Positions 34,115 to 42,729 of a stretch of 64,000 bases of DNA are shown piece by piece (the stretch's first letter is position 1; each line of letters begins with the position of its first letter). The notes under the pieces are model-generated. The model was not told where the DNA came from. It saw only the letters and a program-made list of their open reading frames with translations, and ran no database searches. The translations under genes were made by a program, and so were the position numbers. This stretch comes from Cellulomonas humilata (lineage in GTDB: Bacteria > Actinomycetota > Actinomycetes > Actinomycetales > Cellulomonadaceae), in the NCBI RefSeq assembly GCF_030814415.1, contig NZ_JAUSVB010000003.1:310001-374000 (forward strand). The letters are read 5' to 3'.

Positions 34115-35881
34115 GTGGGCAGGATCGCCGTTCGGCATGTCCTCGACTCAGTTGCCTGGGCCATCGGCATCTTCGGCGCTGTCGCATTTCGCTACGACTT
34201 CCAGCTGGACCAGATCCATGTCGACCCGCTTGTGGCGGTCTGGCTGCTCGCGGCGTTGCTGCAGGCGGTCATCGGTCGCCTCGGGCACGCGTACGGCACG
34301 CGGCACCGGATCGGCACGCTCGCCGAGGTCAACAGCATCTTCTGGGTCACGTTGACAACAGGGCTCGTAGTCGGCGCCGTCGTGGTGCTCGTCGGGCAGT
34401 CGGTAATGGTCCCGCGCAGTTCGATCCTGATTGCCTTCCCGATCGCCTTCGTGATCATGGGTGGGGTGCGGTACCTCGACCGCCGGTTCACGGAGCTGGC
34501 GACACGCCCGCCCGAGGGTTCGGCCCGAGTGCTCGTCTACGGCGCCGGCTACCTCGGATCTACCCTCGTGCGGCGGATGCTCACTGATCCCTCCGCGAAT
34601 CTGATGCCGGTGGGCCTGATCGACGATGCGCCGGAGCGCCGCAACACCTGGGTCGACGGCGTCCGAGTTCTCGGCACGGGGGCGGACCTCGAGGCCGTCA
34701 CGCGGCGGACCGGTGCGACGGAACTCGTCGTCGCGATCGCTCGAGCGGACGCAATCCTGTTGCGGCAGATCTCCGACGGCGCACGTCTGGCCGGTCTCAA
34801 CGTCAAGGTGCTCCCGCCGCTGGAAGAGATCCTTAGTGGTAAGTCACGGCTACGGGACCTTCGCGACGTCTCGATCGAAGACCTCGTGGGTCGTCGGCCA
34901 ATCGACACCCAATTCGAACTAGTGGCCGGTTACGTCGAGGGCAAGCGCGTGCTGGTCACGGGTGCTGGTGGCTCCATCGGCTCCGAGCTGTGCCGTCAGT
35001 TGTTCCAGTTCTCGCCCGCCGAGCTCATCATGCTGGACCACGATGAGACAGGACTCCAGGCGACACAGATCTCCTTGACGGGCCAGGGTCTGCTCGACGG
35101 CGATGACGTGGTGCTGGCGAGCATTCGCGACGCCGCGACGATCCGGGAGGTGTTTGAGCAGCGGCGCCCCGAAGTGGTCTTCCACGCGGCTGCACTGAAG
35201 CACCTACCCGTCCTTGAGCGGTATCCGGAGGAGGCGTGGCAGACGAACGTCGTCGGGACCCTCAACGTGCTCGAAGCGGCGCTCGCGGTCGACGTCGGCG
35301 TCTTTGTGACCATCTCGACGGACAAGGCTGCCAACCCGATCAGCGTCCTGGGCATGTCGAAGCGGGCTGCGGAGCGGCTCACGGCGTGGGCGGCGCTGCA
35401 GTCGGAAGGTCGTTACCTCTCGGTCCGCTTTGGCAACGTGCTCGGCAGCCGCGGCTCTCTTGTGCCCACTTTCGCGTCCCTCATCGACTCAGGCGGCCCC
35501 CTGACCGTCACGCACGCCGAGGCGACTCGCTATTTCATGACGATTCCCGAGTCGTGTCAGCTGGTCATCCAGGCCGGCGCGATCGGCAACCCCGGCGAGG
35601 TCCTGATTCTCGACATGGGCGAGCCCGTGCGCATCCTGGACATCGCAAACCGCATGATCGAGATGTCTGGACGAGACATCGCGATCGTGTTCACTGGTCT
35701 GCGCCACGGCGAAAAGGTGCACGAAGAGCTGGTTGGGTCGGACGAGGTGGGCCGTCGGCCGGTCCACCCGCTGATCTCGCACGCGTGCGTCGACCCTCTG
35801 GACCCGGGCGACCTCGAGCTGGAGAGGACATGGTGCAGACCGACAGGATCTACCTCTCGCCCCCCGACGTCGGCGCGCTAG
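34115..35881 (+). CDS. PglF/WbpM-like membrane UDP-GlcNAc 4,6-dehydratase
   Basis: 588 residues: four N-terminal transmembrane helices (to about 125), a Rossmann CoA-binding-like domain (VLVYGAGYLGSTLVRRML), then the catalytic SDR domain from about 270 with GAGGSIGSELCRQLF. PglF/WbpM enzymes make the UDP-4-keto-6-deoxy sugar that begins bacillosamine synthesis. In the usual Tyr-x3-Lys position this protein has Leu (ANPISVLGMSKR), where WbpM and CapE have Met. The GTG start has GGAG upstream. The 3' end overlaps the aminotransferase gene by 52 bp, and the last 17 residues (ending PPTSAR) are encoded in that overlap, an unusual extension. Confidence 0.9.
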   Translation: MGRIAVRHVLDSVAWAIGIFGAVAFRYDFQLDQIHVDPLVAVWLLAALLQAVIGRLGHAYGTRHRIGTLAEVNSIFWVTLTTGLVVGAVVVLVGQSVMVPRSSILIAFPIAFVIMGGVRYLDRRFTELATRPPEGSARVLVYGAGYLGSTLVRRMLTDPSANLMPVGLIDDAPERRNTWVDGVRVLGTGADLEAVTRRTGATELVVAIARADAILLRQISDGARLAGLNVKVLPPLEEILSGKSRLRDLRDVSIEDLVGRRPIDTQFELVAGYVEGKRVLVTGAGGSIGSELCRQLFQFSPAELIMLDHDETGLQATQISLTGQGLLDGDDVVLASIRDAATIREVFEQRRPEVVFHAAALKHLPVLERYPEEAWQTNVVGTLNVLEAALAVDVGVFVTISTDKAANPISVLGMSKRAAERLTAWAALQSEGRYLSVRFGNVLGSRGSLVPTFASLIDSGGPLTVTHAEATRYFMTIPESCQLVIQAGAIGNPGEVLILDMGEPVRILDIANRMIEMSGRDIAIVFTGLRHGEKVHEELVGSDEVGRRPVHPLISHACVDPLDPGDLELERTWCRPTGSTSRPPTSAR

Positions 35882-36972
35882 AGGAGCAGTACATGCTCGA
35901 CGCCGTGAGGTCGGGTTGGGTCGCGCCGACCGGTCCCTACCTCACGGCCTTCGAGTCAGCCGTCGCGCAGCGCGTCGGAGTCGACCACGCTGTCGCCCTC
36001 TCCTCAGGGACAGCCGCGTTGCACCTCGGTCTCTTGACGCTCGGAGTCGGCCCGGGAGATGTAGTCGTGACGTCCACCCTGACGTTCGTGGCGACCGCGA
36101 ACGCCATCACGTATACGGGCGCGGAGCCGGTGTTCGTGGACGTCGATCCGGTCTCGGGCAACCTCGACGCCGAGCTTCTGGACGAGGCGCTCACGGCGCT
36201 GGCTCGCGACGGTCGGCGAGTCGCCGCGGTCGTGCCGGTCGATCTGCTCGGGCGCGCCGCCGATTACACGACCCTAGAGCCGATCGCGTTGCGGCACGGC
36301 GTCCCCGTGCTGGCAGACGCGGCGGAGGCGATGGGCGCGTCACACGCAGGGCGAGCGGCGGGGTCGTTCGGCGCTGCGGCGGTGCTGTCGTTCAACGGGA
36401 ACAAGATCATGACCACGTCCGGCGGCGGGATGCTCCTCTCCGACGATGGCGAACTCGCCCGGCGGGTCCGGCACCTATCCACCCAGGCGCGACTCCCGGT
36501 CCTCCACTACGAGCACGACGAGGTCGGGTACAACTATCGCCTGAGCAACCTCCTGGCCGCCGTGGGCCTGGCCCAACTCGAGCGGCTCGACACCATGATC
36601 GCCCGACGCAGGGCAATCCGGCAGCGCTACCGCGACCAGTTCGCGGCCGTTGGAGGCGTCCAGATCTTCCAGGGTGTCGACGACGACGATGACAACTCCT
36701 GGCTGACCGCCCTGCTCGTCGACCCCGCTGAGGCAGGCTGGTCGTCCGGCGACCTCGTGGACCATCTGCAGCAATGCAACATCGAGAGTCGACCCCTGTG
36801 GAAGCCGATGCATCTGCAGCCCGTCTTCGACGGCACGCGCTCGTTCCGAACGGGGACCGCTGAGGTCATCTTCTCCCGAGGCGTGACCCTGCCCAGCGGC
36901 TCGGCACTCGACGACGGACAGTTGTATCGCGTGCAGATGGCGATAGCGGACTTCCTGGTCGGGCGCGCATGA
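35830..36972 (+). CDS. DegT/DnrJ/EryC1 aminotransferase (PglE-like)
   Basis: 380 residues, fold-type I PLP enzyme. PLP-binding Lys192 lies in LSFNGNKIMTTSGGG; the substrate and phosphate pocket includes SSGTAALHLGL (58-68) and DAAEAMGA (163-170). PglE-type enzymes convert the 4-keto sugar nucleotide to the 4-amino sugar, using glutamate. The opening RIYLSPPDVG and length match PglE and related LegC/PseC-like enzymes. ATG with GGAGAGG upstream. It overlaps the dehydratase by 52 bp and the next gene by 4 bp. Confidence 0.92.
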   Translation: MVQTDRIYLSPPDVGALEEQYMLDAVRSGWVAPTGPYLTAFESAVAQRVGVDHAVALSSGTAALHLGLLTLGVGPGDVVVTSTLTFVATANAITYTGAEPVFVDVDPVSGNLDAELLDEALTALARDGRRVAAVVPVDLLGRAADYTTLEPIALRHGVPVLADAAEAMGASHAGRAAGSFGAAAVLSFNGNKIMTTSGGGMLLSDDGELARRVRHLSTQARLPVLHYEHDEVGYNYRLSNLLAAVGLAQLERLDTMIARRRAIRQRYRDQFAAVGGVQIFQGVDDDDDNSWLTALLVDPAEAGWSSGDLVDHLQQCNIESRPLWKPMHLQPVFDGTRSFRTGTAEVIFSRGVTLPSGSALDDGQLYRVQMAIADFLVGRA

Positions 36973-37595
36973 GCGACACCGTTGCCTATCGCTGGAGCAA
37001 GCGCACGCTGGACGTCGTTGTCGCCGGCGGCGGGCTGGTCCTGCTGTCGCCTTTGCTACTTGTCGTAGCAGTCGTCGTGCGGGTAGGCGTCGGCTCTCCC
37101 ATCCTCTTTCGACAGGTCCGGCCGGGACGCGGGGCGCGCCCGTTCACTCTTCTGAAGTTCCGCACCATGCGTGGTGACGGGTCGACGGGCGTCGGGAGCG
37201 ACGCCGCACGGATCACTCGCGTCGGTGCCGCACTGCGCGCCACGAGCTTGGACGAGCTCCCGTCGCTGGTCAACGTCGTCCGCGGGGAGATGAGTCTCGT
37301 AGGTCCCCGCCCGCTGCTCGTGCAGTACCTGGACCGCTACACACCGGAGCAGGCCCGCCGGCACGAGGTCAAGCCCGGTGTGACTGGGCTGGCACAGGTT
37401 CGCGGCCGCAACGCCCTTGACTGGGACACGCGACTTTCCCTCGACGTCGAGTACGTGGACACGTGCTCCTTTGGGCTCGACCTCGGGATCCTCCTCGAGA
37501 GCGTCTCGGCGGTCGTGCGTCGGCACGGCATCGTCGCCCCCGGGACCGTCAGTGCGATCGAATTCCGGGGCTCAGACGCCGGGGGTCGCACATGA
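36969..37595 (+). CDS. Monotopic phosphoglycosyl transferase (PglC-like)
   Basis: 208 residues, the small catalytic-core form of bacterial sugar transferases, like PglC (about 200) and unlike the long WbaP/WcaJ forms. It has a single N-terminal re-entrant hydrophobic segment (GGGLVLLSPLLLVVAVVVRV), KFRTMR, the Asp95-Glu96 catalytic dyad in TSLDELPSL, and GPRPLLVQYLDRY. It transfers phospho-sugar (here probably phospho-diNAcBac) from UDP to undecaprenyl phosphate and so starts the glycan. Starts by ATGA overlap with the aminotransferase. Confidence 0.93.
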   Translation: MSDTVAYRWSKRTLDVVVAGGGLVLLSPLLLVVAVVVRVGVGSPILFRQVRPGRGARPFTLLKFRTMRGDGSTGVGSDAARITRVGAALRATSLDELPSLVNVVRGEMSLVGPRPLLVQYLDRYTPEQARRHEVKPGVTGLAQVRGRNALDWDTRLSLDVEYVDTCSFGLDLGILLESVSAVVRRHGIVAPGTVSAIEFRGSDAGGRT

Positions 37596-38230
37596 CCCGC
37601 CCAGTGGTGGTCGTCGGAGCGGGCGGGTTCGGGCGCGAGGCGCTCGACGTGCTCGCGGCGATGGTGCGTGCCGGCTCGGATCTGCAACTCGTCGGTGTCG
37701 TCGACGACTCGCCGTCCGAAGACGCACTCGCCCGGCTGACTCGCCGCGGGGCGCCGTACTTAGGGCCGCTCGACGAGTGGCTGTCCACGCGCCCGGAGGC
37801 GGGCTGCGTTCTGGCGGTCGGCGCGCCGCAGTCCCGCGGCCGGCTGGTGGCCCGGCTCGCGGTCACAGGCGTCGAGCCCGTCACGCTCTTGCATCCGTCG
37901 GCTGTGATTGGTGAGCAAGTGCGCATCGGCCCCGGCGCGGTCCTGTGTGCCGGCGTCCAGGTTTCCACCGAGGCCGTCCTCGGGGCGTGGTGCCACCTCA
38001 ATTCTGGCAGCATCGTCGGGCACGACACTGTGCTCGGCGACTTCGTGTCCGTCAACCCCGGCGCGATCCTGTCCGGGTCCGTGCACGTGGGTGACGGGGT
38101 GCTGGTCGGCGCCGGTGCCGTCATCCTGCAAGGGCTGTCTCTCGGGGCATGGTCCACGGTCGGCGCCGCCGCCTGCGTGACGCGCGACGTGCCGGAGGCC
38201 GTCGTCGTGAAGGGGGTACCAGCGCGGTGA
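37592..38230 (+). CDS. Sugar-nucleotide O/N-acetyltransferase, left-handed beta-helix (PglD/NeuD-like)
   Basis: 212 residues. The N-terminal Rossmann-like sugar-nucleotide domain begins VVVVGAGGFGREALDVL; the C-terminal hexapeptide-repeat beta-helix runs from about residue 100 to the ending VKGVPAR. His144 (SIVGHDTVLGDF) aligns by context with the catalytic His of PglD, and the ending matches PglD. In this cluster it would N-acetylate the 4-amino sugar to UDP-di-N-acetylbacillosamine. ATGA/GTGA overlaps link it to the genes on both sides. Confidence 0.9.
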   Translation: MTRPVVVVGAGGFGREALDVLAAMVRAGSDLQLVGVVDDSPSEDALARLTRRGAPYLGPLDEWLSTRPEAGCVLAVGAPQSRGRLVARLAVTGVEPVTLLHPSAVIGEQVRIGPGAVLCAGVQVSTEAVLGAWCHLNSGSIVGHDTVLGDFVSVNPGAILSGSVHVGDGVLVGAGAVILQGLSLGAWSTVGAAACVTRDVPEAVVVKGVPAR

Positions 38231-39459
38231 GGGTGTTGGTCGTGTCGCAGTACTATGCGCCGGAGCCTGTCCCGATCCCCGCGTCGATCGCTATGGGGCT
38301 CCGGGCGCGAGGGCACGACGTTCGGGTGGTGACTGGGCTGCCCAACTACCCGGAGGGTCGCCTTTACCCCGGATACGCCCGGCGCGGTGAAGTGCGCGAG
38401 GTCGACGGCGTCGCGGTGCGGACTGTGCCGATGATCGTGAGCCATTCCCGCAACCCGCTCGGTCGGATCCTCAACTACGTGAGTTTCGGCCTCTCGTCGC
38501 GGCGGCTGGTCCGGAACGCGGACCGGTTCGACGCTGTGTACGTCTACGCCCCGCAGCTCACTGCCGCGATCGGACCGCGCACTTGGTCGCGCCGGTACGC
38601 GCTGCCCTACGTCCTGCACGTCCAGGACGTGTGGCCCGACTCGATCGTCGGTTCGGGGATGCTCGGCGCGTGGCTCGGACGCGGGGTGGGTGCGCTACTC
38701 GGCCCGTGGATCCGGTCGGTGTACCGCTCGGCCGGAGCCGTCGTGGCCATCGCTCCCTCGATGGCCCAGCTCCTCGTAGAAAGAGGAGCGTCGGCCGACC
38801 GGACGAGCCACGCGCTCAACTGGTCTGTGAACGAAGAGATGTCGGCGGAGGTGGCTGCCGCCCGCACACCGCAGGACCGCAGGACTACGGTCACATTCGC
38901 CGGTAATCTCGGCGAGGTCCAGGCCCTGGACGTCCTGATCCGGGCCGCTTCCCGGGTGCGTGACGTGCCTGGCCTCGTCGTCGAGATCGTCGGCTCCGGC
39001 GTCGCCGAGGAGCGCTTGCGCGACCTCGCCCAGGAACTCGGTGCGGACAACGTCCGCTTCCTCGGCCGCGTCGACGCGGCCGGGATGAGAGACGTGTACC
39101 TCCGCTCTGACTTTCAGCTGGTGTCCCTCGCCGACCTGCCCCTGTTTCGGGTCACGGTGCCGTCGAAGCTCGCGGCGAGCCTCGCGTGCGGAGTCCCCGT
39201 CGTCGTCGCCGTCGCTGGGGATGCGGGCCAGCTGGTCCGCGACGGCGACTGCGGCCTCGTCGTTGCGCCGGGCGACGACGACGCGCTCGTCGAGGCATTG
39301 CGGTCGGCCGCGAGGTCGACCGCCGAGCAACGCGGGTCCTGGGGCCGGAACGCCCGGCAGACCTACGAGTCCAAGATGTCCGCCCGCGCGGGCATCGACA
39401 CCATCGAGCACGCCCTGCTGAAGGTGCTCGTCCACGAACACATGGAGTCCGCACGATGA
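38227..39459 (+). CDS. GT4 glycosyltransferase (WbuB-like)
   Basis: 410 residues, GT-B. The N-terminus VRVLVVSQYYAPEP and the LPNYPEGRLYPGYARR stretch are characteristic of the WbuB branch, whose members are linked to L-FucNAc transfer. The C-terminal donor domain has TFAGNLGEVQALDVLI and PSKLAASLACGVPVVV. It probably adds the second sugar, with FucNAc suggested by the CapE/F/G genes directly after it. The GTG start overlaps the acetyltransferase stop (GTGA). Confidence 0.9.
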   Translation: MRVLVVSQYYAPEPVPIPASIAMGLRARGHDVRVVTGLPNYPEGRLYPGYARRGEVREVDGVAVRTVPMIVSHSRNPLGRILNYVSFGLSSRRLVRNADRFDAVYVYAPQLTAAIGPRTWSRRYALPYVLHVQDVWPDSIVGSGMLGAWLGRGVGALLGPWIRSVYRSAGAVVAIAPSMAQLLVERGASADRTSHALNWSVNEEMSAEVAAARTPQDRRTTVTFAGNLGEVQALDVLIRAASRVRDVPGLVVEIVGSGVAEERLRDLAQELGADNVRFLGRVDAAGMRDVYLRSDFQLVSLADLPLFRVTVPSKLAASLACGVPVVVAVAGDAGQLVRDGDCGLVVAPGDDDALVEALRSAARSTAEQRGSWGRNARQTYESKMSARAGIDTIEHALLKVLVHEHMESAR

Positions 39460-40490
39460 GTGCCTACGAGGGTAAGAAGGTCCTGGTCACGGGGGGCACC
39501 GGGTCGTTCGGGCGCACCGTGGCCCAGCGTATGCTCACGTTGGGCGTCGACGAGGTCCGGGTCCTCAGCCGCGACGAGGAGAAGCAGGATGCAATGCGGC
39601 ACGAGCTCCGGGATGGGCGCGCCCGCTTCTACGTCGGAGACGTCCGCGACGCTCTGAGCGTCGAGCGCGCTGTGCGCGGTGTCGACTACGTATTCCACGC
39701 CGCTGCCCTCAAGCAGGTGCCTTCCTGCGAGTTCTTCCCGCTCGAGGCCGTTCGCACCAATGTTCTGGGGAGCGAGAACGTGGTCCGACTGTCCGAGGCC
39801 GCTGGCGTCAGCTCCGTGGTGTGCCTGTCCACCGACAAGGCCGTGTACCCCGTGAACGCGATGGGGATGAGCAAGGCTCTCATGGAGAAGGTCGCCCAGT
39901 CCCACGGTCTCAACGACCCGGATGCCGGCACCGTGGTGTCGTGCGTCCGTTACGGCAACGTCATGTACTCGCGCGGCTCGGTGATCCCGCTGTTCATCAA
40001 GCAGGTCCGAGCGGGCAAGAACCTCACCGTGACGGACCCCGGAATGACGCGGTTCATGATGTCTCTGCAGCAGTCGGTCGAGCTCGTGGAGTTCGCCTTC
40101 ATGCACGCCCAGCAAGGTGACTTGTTCATCCGCAAGGCCCCGGCGTGCACGATCGGGGACCTTGCGACGGCCATCACGGAGCTTTTCGAGTCGTCGTCGC
40201 GCGTGGACGTCATCGGCATCCGGCACGCCGAGAAGCGGTTCGAGGCGTTGGCGAGCCGTGAGGAGCTCGCGCGCGCGGTTGACGAGGGCACGTACTTCCG
40301 GATCCGCGCGGACAACCGCGACCTGAACTACGCGATCTACGTCGACGAGGGGGACCGCAGCCAGAGCCAGTTCGACGACTACGACTCCCAGAGCGTCGAG
40401 CGGATGAGCCTCAACGAGATCAAGGACATGCTCCTGCTCCTCCAGCCGGTGCGGGCCGAGCTCGCGGCGGCCGGGATCACGGTCCCGTGA
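39456..40490 (+). CDS. capE: UDP-GlcNAc 4,6-dehydratase/5-epimerase (CapE/FnlA-like)
   Basis: 344 residues, soluble SDR. Cofactor motif VTGGTGSFGRTV near residue 11; the catalytic region STDKAVYPVNAMGMSK has Met at the usual Tyr position and Lys four residues on, as in characterised CapE. FHAAALKQVPSCEFFPLEAV and YGNVMYSRGSVIPLF are family hallmarks. It performs the first step from UDP-GlcNAc towards UDP-L-FucNAc. ATGA overlap upstream and GTGA overlap downstream. Confidence 0.93.
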   Translation: MSAYEGKKVLVTGGTGSFGRTVAQRMLTLGVDEVRVLSRDEEKQDAMRHELRDGRARFYVGDVRDALSVERAVRGVDYVFHAAALKQVPSCEFFPLEAVRTNVLGSENVVRLSEAAGVSSVVCLSTDKAVYPVNAMGMSKALMEKVAQSHGLNDPDAGTVVSCVRYGNVMYSRGSVIPLFIKQVRAGKNLTVTDPGMTRFMMSLQQSVELVEFAFMHAQQGDLFIRKAPACTIGDLATAITELFESSSRVDVIGIRHAEKRFEALASREELARAVDEGTYFRIRADNRDLNYAIYVDEGDRSQSQFDDYDSQSVERMSLNEIKDMLLLLQPVRAELAAAGITVP

Positions 40491-41578
40491 CGCGGACGGT
40501 ACTCACCGGCGGTGGTGGCTTCCTCGGCCTGCACGTCCGAGCGGCGCTGCGCGAGCGGGGCGACGAGGTCACCACGCTGGCCGTCGGTCACGCGTTCGAC
40601 GCGGACGCCGCCCGGCGGGCTGTGGAGAACAGCGACTTGGTGATCCACCTGGCAGGGGTCAACCGAGGGACCGACGGTGAGGTTCGCGACGGCAACGCGC
40701 TCTTCGCGGAGCAGCTCGCGTCCGTGCTCGAGCAGGGCACCACCGCCCGCCGGGTCGCGTACGCGGGCTCCGTGCAGTCCGACGTCGGCGGCATCTACGG
40801 GCAGGCGAAGGCGGACGCCGCGACGCGGCTCACTGGCGCTGCGAACCGCGTGGGTGCCGAGTTCCATGATCTCCGACTGCCCAACCTGTTCGGCGAGCAC
40901 GGCCGGCCGTTCTACAATGCCGTCACCGCCACGTTCTGTCACCTGCTGGCGCGTGGCGAGCGCCCGAGGGTCGACGTCGACCGCGGTCTGCGGCTGCTGC
41001 ACGCACAGGACGCCGCAGACTTGCTGGTGGGCACATTCCCGTCCTCCGACCTGGAAACCCTGGTCCAGGAGCTCAGCGTCGTCGAGCTGCTCGAGCGGCT
41101 TACGGCGATGGCCGCCACGTACTCCACCGGCGACATCCCGGACGTGGCCCAGAAAGTGGACCGCGACCTGTTCAACACATACCGCTCGTACGTCACTGAG
41201 TTGCGCCCTGCGGTTCCCCTCGTTCGGCACTCCGACGCACGAGGGTCGTTCTTCGAGATTGCGCGGACGCACGGCGGTCCCGGGCAGTCGTCATTCTCAA
41301 CCACCAAGCCTGGGATCGTGCGTGGTGAGCATTTCCACAGGCGCAAGATCGAACGGTTCACGGTCCTGTCCGGCCGCGCGGTCATCTCGCTACGCCGTCT
41401 GTTCGGCACGGAGGTGGTCCACGTCGAGGTCGACGGCGAGCACCCGCTCGCGGTCGACATGCCGACGCTATGGGCCCACAACATCCAGAACGTCGGTGAC
41501 GAGCTGCTGTACACGTCGTTCTGGACGGACGACATCTTCGACCCGACCCGACCCGACACGATCGCAGAGGTGGTGTGA
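40487..41578 (+). CDS. capF: Bifunctional epimerase/reductase with C-terminal cupin (CapF/FnlB-like)
   Basis: 363 residues in two domains: an N-terminal SDR (TGGGGFLGLHVRAAL; GIYGQAKADAATRL with a Tyr-x3-Lys) to about 240, then a cupin from about 245 with metal-site histidines (RGEHFHRRKIERFTVLSGRA). This SDR-cupin fusion is diagnostic of CapF, which 3-epimerises and then reduces the CapE product. It is the middle step of UDP-L-FucNAc synthesis, followed in the operon by the CapG-like epimerase. Confidence 0.94.
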   Translation: MTRTVLTGGGGFLGLHVRAALRERGDEVTTLAVGHAFDADAARRAVENSDLVIHLAGVNRGTDGEVRDGNALFAEQLASVLEQGTTARRVAYAGSVQSDVGGIYGQAKADAATRLTGAANRVGAEFHDLRLPNLFGEHGRPFYNAVTATFCHLLARGERPRVDVDRGLRLLHAQDAADLLVGTFPSSDLETLVQELSVVELLERLTAMAATYSTGDIPDVAQKVDRDLFNTYRSYVTELRPAVPLVRHSDARGSFFEIARTHGGPGQSSFSTTKPGIVRGEHFHRRKIERFTVLSGRAVISLRRLFGTEVVHVEVDGEHPLAVDMPTLWAHNIQNVGDELLYTSFWTDDIFDPTRPDTIAEVV

Positions 41579-42729
41579 TGGCCCCCCACCGGCCCAAGGT
41601 GCTGACGGTCGTCGGCACCCGCCCCGAGATCATCCGGCTCGCCGCCGTGATGCACCGGCTCGACCGCGAGGTCGACCACGTCCTGGTGCACACCGGACAG
41701 AACTACGACTACGAGCTGAACGAGGTGTTCTTCGACGACCTCGGTCTGCGTCGACCTGACCACTTCCTCGAGGCGGACACACGCTCCCTCGGCGCGGTGC
41801 TGGGCTCGATCCTGATGAAGGTCGAGGCCGTCCTGCTGCAGGAGAGACCGGACGCGGTCCTCGTCCTCGGGGACACCAACAGCTGCATCGCCGCACTGAT
41901 GGCCCGTCGCCTCCGCATCCCGACCTACCACATGGAGGCGGGCAACCGGTCGTTCGACCTCAACGTCCCGGAAGAGACCAACCGTCGGCTGGTCGACCAC
42001 GTGTCCGATTACAATCTCGTCTACACCGAGCATGCCCGTCGCAACCTCCTGGCTGAGGGCATCCATCCGTCGCGGATCCTCCTGACGGGCTCGCCCATGC
42101 GCGAGGTGCTGGAGGCGAACCGGGACGGGATCGCCGGGAGCGACGTGCTCGAACGCGAGGGTCTCAGCGCGGGCGGCTTCTTCCTCGTGAGCAGCCACCG
42201 CGAAGAGACCGTCGACGACCCGGCGCGCCTGGGCGCCCTCCTGGCCACGCTCACGCAGCTGCGCGACGCGTACGGTCTGCCCGTGCTGGTGTCAACGCAC
42301 CCGCGCACCAGGGCGCGCCTCGAGGCCCAGCCTGCCGACCTCAAGGAGGGGATCGTCTTCCACCGCCCCTTCGGGTTCCACGACTACCTCCGGCTGCAGA
42401 CCACGGCCCGGGCCGTGCTCTCCGATAGCGGGACGATCAGCGAGGAGTCGTCGCTGCTCGGCTTCCCCGCGATCTCGCTGCGGGACGCCATCGAGCGGCC
42501 AGAGGCCCTGGACACCGGTGTGACCATCACGACCGGCGTACAGGGACCCGCCGTGCTCGACGGCCTCGCCGCGACGATCCGGCAGTTCGACGACGAGGGC
42601 CCGGCCGCGGTGCCGGCGGACTACCAGATTGCCGACACGTCGCGGCGGGTGGTCAACTTCATCCGGTCTACTTTCCACACCCACCATGCGCGGGTCGGGA
42701 TCCGTCCTGCGGAGCGCTCGGCTCGGTGA
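41578..42729 (+). CDS. UDP-N-acetylglucosamine 2-epimerase family (CapG/WecB-like)
   Basis: 383 residues, GT-B-like fold of the WecB/MnaA family: VVGTRPEIIRLAAVMHRL, HTGQNYDYELNEVFF, VLGDTNSCIA, HMEAGNRSFD, and SDSGTISEESSLLGFPAISLR. After CapE and CapF the expected reaction is C2 epimerisation to UDP-L-FucNAc. A WecB role making UDP-ManNAc is the alternative. A GTG immediately precedes the chosen ATG and could also serve as start. The 3' end overlaps the flippase start by 4 bp. Confidence 0.92.
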   Translation: MAPHRPKVLTVVGTRPEIIRLAAVMHRLDREVDHVLVHTGQNYDYELNEVFFDDLGLRRPDHFLEADTRSLGAVLGSILMKVEAVLLQERPDAVLVLGDTNSCIAALMARRLRIPTYHMEAGNRSFDLNVPEETNRRLVDHVSDYNLVYTEHARRNLLAEGIHPSRILLTGSPMREVLEANRDGIAGSDVLEREGLSAGGFFLVSSHREETVDDPARLGALLATLTQLRDAYGLPVLVSTHPRTRARLEAQPADLKEGIVFHRPFGFHDYLRLQTTARAVLSDSGTISEESSLLGFPAISLRDAIERPEALDTGVTITTGVQGPAVLDGLAATIRQFDDEGPAAVPADYQIADTSRRVVNFIRSTFHTHHARVGIRPAERSAR

